This document shows positions 1-8,667 of a stretch of DNA of 64,000 nt, piece by piece. Source of the stretch: Forficula auricularia. Taxonomy: Eukaryota > Arthropoda > Insecta > Dermaptera > Forficulidae. Position numbers and translations under genes: made by a program. Under the pieces are notes generated by a model. That model saw only the letters and a list, made by a program, of their open reading frames with translations. It was not told the DNA's origin and ran no database searches. Every line of letters starts with the position of its first letter. The first letter of the stretch is position 1. The stretch is from positions 310,305-374,304 of the forward strand of contig JALMQS010000409.1 in assembly GCA_024734495.1 (NCBI GenBank). Direction: 5' to 3'.

Positions 1-244
1 CAGTGGTGGATCATAGGGTAAGCGGAATGAGCGGCTGCTTGTAAGGGCTCCAAAAAAAAGGCCGATTGTGTTAAAGTGTTTTCTTAAACATTGTTTTATA
101 ACACTAAATTTTTTAAATTTAATAAGTACCAAAATATGGATATAATCGTTCATGGTTCAGATTTTTTTTATTTTTTGTTTAATGGATTTTGAGGGCCCCG
201 TTGTTTTACCGCTTAGGGCCCCCACTTGACTTGATCCGCCACTG
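1..244. mobile_element. hAT-like MITE, left end at window edge
   Basis: The first 13 bases (CAGTGGTGGATCA) are mirrored at 232-244 (TGATCCGCCACTG), giving imperfect terminal inverted repeats that start with CAG, as is usual for hAT elements. The interior is non-coding and has GGGCCCC/GGGCTCC blocks near each end. The left target duplication would lie outside the window, so the 8-bp duplication expected of hAT cannot be checked; the right flank begins GTGTTAGG. Confidence 0.6.
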
Positions 245-436
245 GTGTTAGGGTCACAGTAAGGAGTTAAGAGTGGTGTTAGCGTGACGTGTGAAAAGTG
301 TATGTGAACAAGTGGTAAAGATTCACCCACTAAACTGCCAAAAAGTGAAGTCGGCTTAGAAGTGTCAAGAAGACCACGGCAGAGCCAGACCACGCCAGCC
401 AAAGACCGTAGCAATTTTAAAAGATAGAGAGCGAAA

Positions 437-782
437 ATGTCGAATCAAGGCAATGCATCGGATGACAGTACAAAGAAGAGAGATAGAGAGGAGGATTCAG
501 GATAGCCATTCCAGAAGAATAAAATGGTGCAGAGTTCGCCTCCAAAGATAACGAAGGAGGATGAAAGAATACAAGAAATCTTAAAAATGTTTAAGAAAAT
601 AGCCAGTGAATTGAAGGAGGTGAGGCGCGAACAACAAGAATACAGAAGGTTGATTAAAGATGTTGAAAGAGGAGAATAAGCAATTTAGAGAAGAAAATAA
701 GGCTATACTCCGTAAATTGGAAGAAGTAAGCAGGGACGTGGATAAATTGGAGAGGAAAAAAAGAAAGAATAATATAATTATA
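437..782 (+). pseudogene. LINE coiled-coil head (N-terminal ORF remnant)
   Basis: From the ATG at 437 the frame reads MSNQGNASDDSTKKRDREED and then meets a stop at 503. Translation without regard to stops gives a charged, Glu/Lys/Arg-rich coiled coil ending in a shifted frame with RKLEEVSRDVDKLERKKRKN followed by Asn-Ile-Ile-Ile. This layout, a coiled coil ending in a Lys/Arg-Asn-Asn-Ile motif, is what precedes the apurinic-type endonuclease in many arthropod LINE proteins. In-frame stops at 503 and 677 and a frameshift near 670 show it is dead. The endonuclease and reverse transcriptase are absent; the sequence switches at about 780 to an unrelated LINE tail on the other strand. The family assignment is an inference from composition and motif order. 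Confidence 0.5.
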
Positions 783-960
783 TTCGTCTGCTTCTTCTTG
801 TTTTTAAACCTATAGGTTTGTTTCTTCTAGATCGTCATACCATCTCTTCTTGGGACGACCTCTACTTCTTATCCCAACCGGATTGTTCGTCATCACTTTG
901 TTTACCAGTCGGTCTACTGGCATTCTTCCCACATGCGCGTACCATTCTGTTCTTCTTCTC
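776..960 (-). pseudogene. RTE-type LINE 3' end (reverse transcriptase C-terminus)
   Basis: Read on the minus strand, this encodes the last ~48 residues of a LINE protein: RRRTEWYAHVGRMPVDRLVN, then a GRPKKRWYDDLEETNL ending, with the stop at 810-812. The same ending occurs at 56.2 kb (RRRTEWSAHVLRMNEDRLV and GRPRKRWKDALE). Downstream of the stop there is a short palindrome (AAACCTATAGGTTT) and an AAGAAG-type tail, again as in the 56.2-kb copy. It is a 5'-truncated copy with no catalytic domain. Confidence 0.7.
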
Positions 961-988
961 TTATAATATTATCTATAAATAATCCGAT

Positions 989-1045
989 AATTTTTCTCAT
1001 TAATATATCAAAGAATAATTGATATATTAATGAGAATTGTTTTGA
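989..1045. repeat. dispersed hairpin repeat, copy 1
   Basis: CTCATTAATATATCA (996-1010) is followed nine bases later by its exact reverse complement, giving a perfect 15-bp stem. The same hairpin with its flanking TTTATAATTTTT recurs at 1424-1466 (one arm decayed) and at 51441-51505. Confidence 0.7.
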
Positions 1046-1059
1046 CCGCGCTTTTTTGA

Positions 1060-1266
1060 AAAATATATATATATCGCCAGACTACTGCGGATCACGCTAT
1101 TGGAGTCTTAGTCTGGACCAAGAGAGAAAAAGATGTGATCCATTTAGCTACAATCCAACGTCATTTTGCGTATAGCCCGCATGATACATGGATGGATCAC
1201 CAAATGAATTTGAAATCTGAGATGTTATATATTCAATCTCCCAGCCAAGAGCGCTCGGTCTATTAG
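1060..1266 (+). other. unrecognised open frame of 68 codons
   Basis: An open frame without an obvious start codon runs from after the TGA at 1057 to the TAG at 1264. It reads TTADHAIGVLVWTKREKDVI and continues with a His/Met/Ser-rich stretch containing QRHFAYSPHDTWMDHQ. Base composition is nearly neutral, unlike the AT-rich surroundings. A CAG at 1078-1080 preceded by a T/A-rich tract could be a splice acceptor, so it might be an exon; it may equally be a decayed element. I do not recognise the protein and assign no function. Confidence 0.25.
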
Positions 1267-1423
1267 CATGTATGTTAGATGCTTGCCATTAATTAATCAA
1301 ATGTTCTCTACATTTGATTAAATCGAGAATCAAATATAGGTGATTTTTGTCAAATATTGAGTAAAAATAATATCTGAACTTATATATTTCTAACTTGAAA
1401 TAATGATGTTAAATAAATTTATA

Positions 1424-1466
1424 ATTTTTCTCATTAATATATCAAAGAATAATTAATATATTGATT
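1424..1466. repeat. dispersed hairpin repeat, copy 2 (decayed arm)
   Basis: The left arm CTCATTAATATATCA and loop AAAGAATAATT match copy 1, but the right arm has drifted. It lies about 430 bp from copy 1 in the same orientation, so the two could be ends of one decayed insertion. Confidence 0.55.
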
Positions 1467-1976
1467 GAATCAAATGTAGGAAACATTCGATTTTTATAAA
1501 TAATCCCATACAAAAGATGACAATTTATCCTTCAACCTTCACCCCGTCATTTGAGGGATTGAAAGAGAGAAAGTCTGAGTTTGTTGAATTTTTTCTTTAT
1601 AAGAGTTCCAAAATATATGATGATATAAAATTTTAGCATTCTAGGGTATTAAAATTTTAGCAGATCCTACAATCTTCACTCCTTCATATTAGAAAGAAAA
1701 AGAAGGAAAGTCTAGGTTCTTCAAATTTCTCCTTTATTTATATTCCAAACACTACAAGCATGCTACATTTCATGATGCTAGAATGATTAAAAGTAATCGA
1801 AGAGTTTTGATGAGCTGCCAAGTGATTCAGTACTGATAAAAAATGTCATATCAGTAAAATTTTGTACAGTGTTTTGGAAAAGTATTCACTTTCTATTCCA
1901 ATTTCATTGTAATTCTGTAGCTTTCTGTTTGTTAGGATAGAAATTATCAGAAAAAATTAAACCGGTTTAGTAATAA
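1467..1976. other. AT-rich stretch without recognised gene
   Basis: Contains two loosely similar ~130-bp segments (around 1520-1640 and 1670-1790, both with an 'ATCCTTCAACCTTCACCCC...' or 'ATCCTACAATCTTCACTCC' opening and a 'TAAAATTTTAGCA' piece), suggesting an old tandem duplication. Nothing coding is recognisable. Confidence 0.4.
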
Positions 1977-2354
1977 GTGGCCGTCCATAAATTACGTCAC
2001 ACGAATTTCAAGATTTTTAGACCCCCTCCCCCTGTGTCACGTTCTGTCACATTTTCATTGAGCACCACTATATTGTGACGTCACACTATTACTTTTATAT
2101 ATTTTATAATTTAATAATTGTAAAAAAAAATTTATAAATTTTTCTCATCTAATGGTATTTAATATATTTTAAGTTTAACTTTATTTTTATTCATATTATA
2201 AAATCTAAAAAAATATTTGAAAAATTTAAAAAAATTTTAATTTTACTTTTGTGACATCACAATTTTTAAGTTCCCCTGGCCCCTCTGTCACATTTTGTCA
2301 CAAATCTCAGATGCCCCCTTCCCCTTATTATGTGACGTAATTTATGGACTGCCC
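1977..2354. mobile_element. TIR element, GTCCATAAATTACGTCAC family
   Basis: GTGGCCGTCCATAAATTACG at the left is mirrored by CGTAATTTATGGACTGCCC at the right, an inverted repeat of about 24 bp. Inner arms with CCCCCTCCCC/GGGGAAGGGGG and TGTCACATTTTGTCACA also mirror. The right flank is TTAA and the left a similar ATAA, compatible with a TTAA-type target. It is about 378 bp, non-coding and non-autonomous. The superfamily is not certain. Confidence 0.65.
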
Positions 2355-3008
2355 TTAATCTAAGAGCTGAAATTTGTCCAACAAGTTTTCATAATAAAAC
2401 GAAACAGTTCAGTGACAAAAAAAAAAAAATCAAAATTTGCAGAAGCCCCGTACGAGTCTTAAAAAAATATTTCCATTTTAATTAAAATTTTATTTTTAAA
2501 TTAAAATTAAATTTTTTTTATGAATACGTAATAATTTAAGCCTTATTAATGTTTGGATCAAATACGATACTATTTTTTTTTCTAATCATAAATATCCCTT
2601 TAATAAGAAAATTCATTTAAATATTTAGATTTAAAGGATATTTTTTTTCTACTTACGTTATTTTTATTTTCTATTTCTTCTTCAAAGATTAGCCTTCAAA
2701 ACGTCTTTTTCCGTTTGGTCGAGATGTAAAGGCTATTTTCGATACTCGACTTTCATATCTATCCTTTCCAGATGGTTAGACTATCTCGTTCATTACGTTC
2801 TAAGAAATTGAAATGTCATGGATTTGACGTCCAATAAATATTACTAAAATGAAAGGTGTTTCCCTTGTATGGGTTGACAAATGTCTGCATGATTTGTGCG
2901 TGGGTGGGTAATCACTTGAGGGAAACGCTGTTTTTCAGTAGTATAATTATTGTATTCTCTCATAGTGTACCCACGCAACTTAACTAAGCTTTTTAGAGTT
3001 TCTGAATA
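2355..3008. other. no recognised feature
   Basis: AT-rich sequence with homopolymer A and T runs. A slightly more complex block at 2690-2990 shows no open frame or repeat partner in this window. Confidence 0.4.
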
Positions 3009-3016
3009 TTGAAATC

Positions 3017-3181
3017 CGAGAGGTGAACCGCGATTGGAATTAGGTGTACACCTTCTTTGGAATTATTTGGAATTACTTTGGAATTCATTAGATAATCTAT
3101 TGTCATCTATGTCTTCTTCTTGGAAATGAAAGTGGAAGTGGAAGTAGGTGTACACAATTTTAGGTCGCGGTTCACCCCTCG
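3017..3181. mobile_element. CGAGGGGTGAACC MITE, copy A
   Basis: Terminal inverted repeats CGAGAGGTGAACCGCGA and TCGCGGTTCACCCCTCG with an inner mirrored AGGTGTACAC. It is flanked by an exact 8-bp direct repeat TTGAAATC at 3009-3016 and 3182-3189. The interior has short TTTGGAATTA / TGGAAGTGGAAGT repeats. 165 bp, non-coding. An 8-bp duplication fits hAT-like or related superfamilies, but the termini do not start with CAG, so the superfamily is open. Confidence 0.85.
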
Positions 3182-3239
3182 TTGAAATCCTATCGTCTAA
3201 TAATTTAGAAAACATATAGCCAAACTGTGTCTCTTTCGT

Positions 3240-3430
3240 GAAAAGAAAGATATTGATTGAAAAGATTTTGTTTTGCCGAGAGTAGTAGAGTTGATTCATA
3301 AAGAGAAATCAATGATGTTGTCCTTTGCTTGATGCAATATATAAAATATAAATAGCTATGTATATAATTTATTTGTTTGAGAGTATAGTTTCGAAGGTTT
3401 GACTTTCATCATCAGTCTTTTTAATTTGAA
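3240..3430 (-). repeat. hammerhead-like foldback family 1, single copy
   Basis: Shares with copies at 6.9, 36.3, 52.1, 59.0 and 61.3 kb the blocks TTTTGCCGAGAGTAGYAGAG, AAAGAGAAATCAATGA, GTTGTCCTYTGCTTGATG, ATTTATTTGTTTGAGA and a terminal hammerhead-like hairpin on the minus strand. About 190 bp and non-coding. It lies immediately right of MITE copy A. Confidence 0.7.
3378..3420 (-). ncRNA. hammerhead-ribozyme-like motif (family 1)
   Basis: On the minus strand the order is GA-CUGAUGA-U-GAAAGU, a short loop, ACCUUC-GAAAC-UAUA-CUC. CUGAUGA, stem II and GAAAC are in hammerhead order, with a two-base-pair stem III closed by UAUA in sister copies (GAAAC-UAUA-GUC). Here the usual GUC reads CUC, so this copy has lost the cleavage triplet. 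Stem I is at most two base pairs in this family, so activity is doubtful. Confidence 0.35.
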
Positions 3431-3675
3431 ATACTCCTAATTTCTAAGGATTATGGTGTCAGTTCTATCTGAAAGATATTAAATAAAATTAATTTAATAT
3501 GAATATTAAAAACTTTAAATACTAATTGTTATGTTATACGATATATAAATTATACATCTATGAATGTTTGAGAAAAAGGACACATTTATGCCTAGTATTG
3601 GGATATAGGTAAATTATATAATTAAATTATAATTATACCTATATTATAGATAAATTATATAACTATAATTATACT

Positions 3676-3820
3676 CGAGGGTGATCCGCGATTGGAAGTA
3701 GGTGTACACCTCTTTGGAAGTATTTTGGAAGTACTTGGAAATATTTGGAATTACTTGGAAATATTTGGAAGTACAAATTGAAGTAGGTGTACAGCATATT
3801 AGGTCGCGGTTTACCCCTCG
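3676..3820. mobile_element. CGAGGGGTGAACC MITE, copy B
   Basis: Ends CGAGGGTGATCCGCGATTGG and CGCGGTTTACCCCTCG form the inverted repeat, with mirrored TAGGTGTACA inside. Flanked by ATTATACT (3668-3675) and ATTATACC (3821-3828), seven of eight matching. The interior (3716-3780) is a small array of TTTGGAAGTACTTGGAAATA-like units, the same minisatellite that is expanded in copy C at 28 kb. Confidence 0.85.
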
Positions 3821-3944
3821 ATTATACCTATATTATAGGTAAATTATATAATTATAATTATAGCAATATTAGGTATAGCTAAATTATATAATTATATACC
3901 TATATTATATAGGTAAATTCGTTTTCTTGATATAGTAAGCTAGT

Positions 3945-3999
3945 CACTCAACAAATGGATTATTTCCTTCAAGCAGAGGAGAACCTCATTGGTTTCTCT
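3945..3999 (-). repeat. hammerhead-like foldback family 1, fragment
   Basis: TTCAAGCAGAGGAGAACCTC followed by ATTGGTTTCTCTTTAT matches the inverse of the central part of the 3240-3430 element. No hammerhead core remains. Confidence 0.5.
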
Positions 4000-5540
4000 T
4001 TATTTATCTTTCTGTTAGTTCGTCTCTGAGAGCACTGAAGCTCGTAAACTAAAAAAAGATAGAAATTTGAAATTTACAAATAATATAATACATATTTATT
4101 TTCCCGAAATCAAAAATCGTATTAAAATTTTATCGAATGATTACTTTGGAAAAGGTCACATTTTCGGGGGAGATAGAAAATAAAAAGTATTTATTTATTA
4201 TTGGTTATGGAATATTCCTGTAAAGTGAGAGAGTTATAAAGTGCCCCTTTTAAGTGATTTAATAGCTGTCCAGAAATGGCTTAACTTAAAATTATGGAAA
4301 AATTCCGAGAATTCTCTCATTCTCTCTTTATTAACAGAAATTAAGAACGATTTGGATATCTCAAGTATTTTGGGAGATATATGTCTCGGATTCCTCAGAA
4401 TGTGATTACGAATCCCACATGTCTGGTTTGTTTAATTAAAATTGTGTAAAAATCTCAAATCAACATTGCTATTTTACTCAAACTTTTCGAAATTGACATT
4501 GTTTAAAATAAAATTTCATGTCATAATTACTATCCAAAAAATTCCTCCCTCACTTGCATTAAAATCATCTGAAAATTTTTAGACTAAGACGGTCCCTTTA
4601 AGTTTCATATCATAAAAAAATTCTATAAAATATGCATTTAATATTGATCCAATTTTATTTCCACTTATCTGGAGCTGCTTTCTTTTTCATAATACAATTC
4701 TCTACTATACTACTCTGTAACAAATTACTCGTAGTTCTCAAAAATTGATGCGAGCCGATTTTTAATGGGTCACGAAAACATTTCTAAATGCATTTGATTA
4801 ATTATTTAAATAAAATAAAAATCGTAAGATATAAAATTTTTTTTATTTTATTTTGTTTTGATCATCAGTTGAAATGATTTTGTTGAGAAATATTCTATCG
4901 AAACAACTATCTAAATTAGTATCAATAAAACTTATTTTTTATTTTTACTTTTTAAATCAGATTTTATAGATACCTATTTTAAAAATTCTTTCACAATCTT
5001 TCACAAATTTAATTATTACAACATATAGGTATATGTGTCAAGTACTAGTTTTCTCATCTTTTGAGAATATATTTTAATAGGTTTTGTAAGCTATTAACCT
5101 ATTTTTGAAAATAATACTTACTTTATTTTACTCTTTTCTAATAAATGGATCTGCTTCGCTTGGTGGTGTAACTCAGGGTGATTCTCTTTGTCTTAAATTG
5201 GTTCCTATGAATTTACTGATTTTAATTGAAATAAATGGATATTATAAAAAAATATAAAAAATAAAAAAATAAAAAGGATGATTGAAATACTAGAGGGGTT
5301 GAAGTGAGTTTGGGAAGGGTAGGTAAGGGGATTTAACTACTAAAGGAGGGGAATTAAATTTTTCTTTAAGGTGTACTCGAAAGAATGATAAAAAACAGAG
5401 ATTAATATATGACAATTTATTTATAGTAGCAGTTGGAAAATTAATTTATAAAAACAAAACAAAATGAAATGTGTAAATTTAGAATTGATTCCAGATTATC
5501 AGACTGGCTCCGGTTTTAAAAGTGGAATCAAATAGGTGTG
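4000..5540. other. AT-rich stretch without recognised gene
   Basis: Homopolymer-rich non-coding sequence. A short stretch near 5155-5215 reads GGVTQGDSLC in one frame, reminiscent of a LINE motif, but it is too short to annotate. Confidence 0.4.
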
Positions 5541-5544
5541 CAAT

Positions 5545-5740
5545 GATCGTGGATCTAATCAGTGGTGGATGTAGGGTCTTGTTAACCTTACGGTACTGGA
5601 GACAAAGCAGGAAGGGCCACGTAGACGTCCGGCTGTTCTTTCAATATACCGTCAAAACGAAGACGCCAGGCCAAGATGAATGATATTGTGGCTTGTATGT
5701 CGAACGAGTGCGCTGGAGCGTGTCGTGTTATATATATATA
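5545..5740. other. near-neutral-GC island, function unknown
   Basis: About 190 bp of far higher GC than its surroundings, opening with CAGTGGTGGATGTAGGGTC (a CAG start like the hAT-type end at position 1). No partner end or open frame was found. It could be one end of a decayed element. Confidence 0.3.
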
Positions 5741-5811
5741 TAATGGTGATGTGTATTATATAATAATATTAATGGCAATGATTAATAATGTCCATTTAAT
5801 AACAATAGTAG

Positions 5812-5972
5812 TAATCATATGATATTGCTGCCTATATGATAATCGAAGCAATCATATGGTAATGGATGCCTATATGATAAAAATCTATATAGTAATGCCT
5901 TTATGATAGTAGAAGCAGTAGTCATCTCGTAATGCCTATATGATAGTAGAAGCCGTAGTCATATCATAATGC
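5812..5972. repeat. degenerate ~40-bp tandem repeat
   Basis: Four imperfect units built on GCCTATATGATAGTAGAAGC followed by AGTAGTCATATCGTAAT. The last two units (5916-5972) are the most alike. Confidence 0.7.
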
Positions 5973-6384
5973 TGTCTCTCATCTCACGAGGACTCTCCCT
6001 CCATTTCCCACCATGTTGTCCATTTAAGATCAGGTGTCCGTATCTGATATCCTGATTGGCTGATGGACTTTTTCTGTTCTCTCCTTGATCCACCCTTGTC
6101 TGGCCTCGTCTGAGATCTTAATCTCTTTTTCCATTGCCGTTTCTCGAAATATATCTCAAAATATACACTTCATTATGAATTTAAAAATAGAAAAATTAAA
6201 TTTTACTATTAATATATTTTCTCTGCTTTTCGAATTCTTATTGATTAATCTATACTCTTTTTCTTTTGAATTTATATTCTAAAAACAACTCCCTTAATGA
6301 ATTGTGCTTTTCCTTCTTGAATTTATTTCACCCACAATGTAGGATACATTGTAATATGTATTAATATTAATTTTAATAAAGAAA

Positions 6385-6517
6385 ATGAATTTAGGTCGAA
6401 TCAAATATTTTAATAGATATGTTTATATTGCATGTACGAGGGTCTTGCCCCCTCGGGAGTTGAACCCAAGCACTAGTTTGCTTTCCGGGCAACTAGTCAG
6501 ACCCTTGAGACAACCAC
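6385..6517 (-). mobile_element. tRNA-derived SINE, copy 1
   Basis: On the minus strand: TGTCTCAAGGGTCTGACTAG, TTGCCCGGAAAGC, TTGGGTTCAACTCCCGAGG and then an AT-rich tail ending CTAAATTCAT. The GGTTCAACTCC block matches a tRNA B box and its T-arm stem is intact (CTTGGG/CCCGAG). The head resembles a Ser/Leu-type tRNA (TTAAGG...GGACTAG). Two better copies lie at 22.1-22.6 kb. Confidence 0.75.
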
Positions 6518-6842
6518 TTTGCATTTGATTTTAATATTATTAAAACTTCGTACATTCAGAAATGTACTAAAATTTCATCATTGATGAAAAAAATGAAGAT
6601 TTCAAGAAGTCTTTACAAGATTAAAATTAAAATTGATTGTTAGTCACTGATGATTATTAACTAGTACTCGGAATATTTATATCTTATTCTTCTTTTGTTT
6701 AAATAATTAAATTTGTAAAAGATTGATAGAAAATTTTTTAAATAAATATAAAACGTGAATGAAAATGAATATATAGTAGGTAATAAGTTTTATTGTAAAT
6801 AACGTATTATCAAGAATAAAGAAAGGATTAAATTAATATCAA

Positions 6843-7095
6843 ATTGAAAGTTTTTTTGCCGAGGGTAGCAGAATTGTTATATATTGAAGGAGACAATAAA
6901 AGAGTGTCTTCTGCTGGAATTATTTTTTTATTTATTTATAACAAGACTATAGTTTTGAGGGCTTTGCCCTCTTCATCAGTCTATTACAATTGATGAAGTG
7001 GACAAAGCCCTAGAAACTATAGTCTCATTATAAATAAATGAAATTTTTAATTCCAGCAGAAGACACACTCTTTTATTGTCTCCTTCAATAAATTA
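6843..7095. repeat. hammerhead-like family 1, complete foldback
   Basis: Left arm from 6883 (ATTGAAGGAGACAATAAAAG) and right arm ending 7089 are near-perfect inverse copies of about 100 bp that meet at 6986-6991 with almost no spacer. Each arm carries one copy of the hammerhead-like core, at 6950-6985 (minus) and 6990-7028 (plus). A transcript of this would be a ~200-nt hairpin. Confidence 0.8.
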
Positions 7096-8240
7096 ATATC
7101 ATTGACTAAATACTCTTCATCAGTGGTTAGGTAACGTAAATATATTTATTTAATTTTTTGCAACGAAATTTTCTCTGTAGAAATTTTAATTGAATGCAAT
7201 GGAAGGCAGCCCAGGGGCAGTGAGGAAAGAAAAAATTAACACATATCAAATGTTCAAAATTGCCACAATTTTTCACATGGTCAAATCAGTCACTATATTA
7301 AAGCACTCAGGCCCCTATAGTTGGCATCTGCAACTACCCTCCCCACCAACATTTTTTCTCTCGAGGTCCAGGCGACCATGCCAATTCATTCTTATACTAT
7401 TAACCACCAAAGGGTAAATATCATTTAAATTTACACGGTGTGCTATGCGCTAGGCTTGTATGAGTCTGAAGGTAAGCATGTTCTTTCTGATAGCTAAAAT
7501 TCATATCATTTACGTGTTCATATCTTTAATTATTTTCTCTCTTTTCCTCTGAAGGTTACCTCATTGTAGATGTTTTGCCGTCCTCTCGATTGGCAAAGCA
7601 CAAAACAGATACAATACCTTGCCCTAATCCACATGCGGCAATACCACTGAAAGGTTCATTAATAACCTAAGCCACTCTTACCCAAATGTATGTTTTGTTT
7701 GCCCGATTCGCTTGGCAAACAACAACATATATATACCCTTGCCCAACCAAGCGGCAACCCTTCTCTTTCTGAACAAATACAGAAAGGGCATTTTGCGCTA
7801 CATCTTGCACAGCGCTCCCAGCCTACACACGGCATCTTCAATTTTTACGTAAGGAACGCGGAACGGGAACCGGTCTTCAAATGTCCTGTACCTTCCTCAA
7901 ACACTCTTAATCAATACACCTAACTCCTATTCTATCAAAACCTTCCCTCTATTAATTGCTGAATAAATTTTATATCAAAGTTAAATTGTTTTATCTTTTT
8001 TATTTCATACGCTTTTGCAGAGAATTACCTTGTCTCCCCTCCATTTGATCTTTTACAGAATATCATATATGTATAATATTAATTAACTAGATAATCGAAC
8101 CCAGCCGCCCCTATCGAAACATTCTATTATTTTTATAAAGTAACTAACAGCTTCCTTGAGGTCTTACACACCTCATAACCAAAAGGAGCGATACTTTCAC
8201 AATCATCAAATAAGGTGTAATTTATTGGAATCCTTCCTCC

Positions 8241-8302
8241 TTTCCTTACAAAGCGACGTTTCGGAGGAATCTTCCCTCCTTTTTCAGGGTTTCAAAGGGT
8301 CA
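8241..8302 (-). ncRNA. hammerhead-ribozyme-like motif (family 2, left arm)
   Basis: Minus strand: CCCTTTGAAACC-CUGAAAA, stem II AGGAGG/CCTCC, GAAAC-GUC and GCTTTGTAAGG. The CUGAAGA box is damaged to CUGAAAA (the conserved G8 lost), so this arm is probably inactive, unlike its partner at 8488-8546. Confidence 0.4.
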
Positions 8303-8487
8303 ATGAATGAAACAAATAAAATGTTCCCTTCTTCTCTCCACAGCAGTGTTCAAAACTTTCTTCTTTTTAAACAAAAGGCATAGAAAAAAATATAATTTTG
8401 TTTTTCATGTCTTTGTTAAAAAATAAGAAAGTTTTGAACACTGCTGTGGAGAGAAGAAGGGAAAAATTTTATTTGTTTCATTCATTG

Positions 8488-8546
8488 ACCCTTTGAAAAC
8501 CCTGAAGAAGGAGGGAAAAATCCTCCGAAACGTCGGTTTGAAAGGA
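8488..8546 (+). ncRNA. hammerhead-ribozyme-like motif (family 2, right arm)
   Basis: In order: CCCTTTGAAAACC (stem I, 5'), CUGAAGA, one extra A, GGAGG-loop-CCUCC (stem II), GAAAC, GUC, then GGTTTGAAAGG (stem I, 3'). Stem I pairs as AAACC/GGTTT next to the core, then an internal loop, then CCTTT/AAAGG, exactly in type-I hammerhead register with predicted cleavage after GUC at 8534. Stem III is only A-U/C-G with no loop, so a monomer is expected to be weak or need a dimer. The extra nucleotide after CUGAAGA is also known from a natural viroid hammerhead. Confidence 0.5.
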
Positions 8547-8667
8547 AATGAGGAAGGATTCCAATAAATTACACCTTATTTTATATGTGTTAATTTTTTC
8601 TTTCCTCACTACCCCTGGGCTGCCTTCCATTACATTCAATTAATATTTATTTAATTATTGTATAGTG

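Larger units (their letters stand above)
8211..8578. repeat. hammerhead-like foldback family 2
   Basis: AAGGTGTAATTTATTGGAAT at 8212 mirrors ATTCCAATAAATTACACCTT ending 8577. The arms are about 165 bp with some mismatches and a ~25-bp AT-rich spacer near 8390-8415. Both arms carry a hammerhead-like core in opposite orientation. Confidence 0.85.
7190..8639. mobile_element. TTAA-flanked 1.45-kb TIR composite
   Basis: The termini TTGAATGCAATGGAAGGCAG and its inverse (CTGCCTTCCATTACATTCAA) extend to about 60 bp of inverted repeat (AGCCCAGGGGCAGTGAGG and onward). Both ends are flanked by TTAA (7186-7189, 8640-8643), pointing to a piggyBac-like or other TTAA-specific mover. The interior has two diverged direct repeats (7568-7650 and 7688-7765, TTTTGCC...TTGGCAAA...CTTGCCC...GCGGCAA). 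The foldback at 8211-8578 occupies the right third. No transposase is recognisable; the frames at 7690-7923 and 8156-8383 are not convincing proteins. Confidence 0.75.

Noticed and set aside
776..960. Twin-primed single LINE made of 437-782 and 776-960
   Set aside because: The orientation is wrong: the 3' end of the minus-strand piece faces the head, whereas twin priming would place the body's 5' end there.
5155..5215. GGVTQGDSLC translation resembling a LINE palm motif
   Set aside because: Too short, and neither flank shows reverse-transcriptase sequence.
7690..7923. 77-codon plus-strand frame (CLPDSLGKQQHIYTLAQPSG)
   Set aside because: Its antisense is open too, and it lies across a diverged internal repeat of the TTAA element; no domain recognised.
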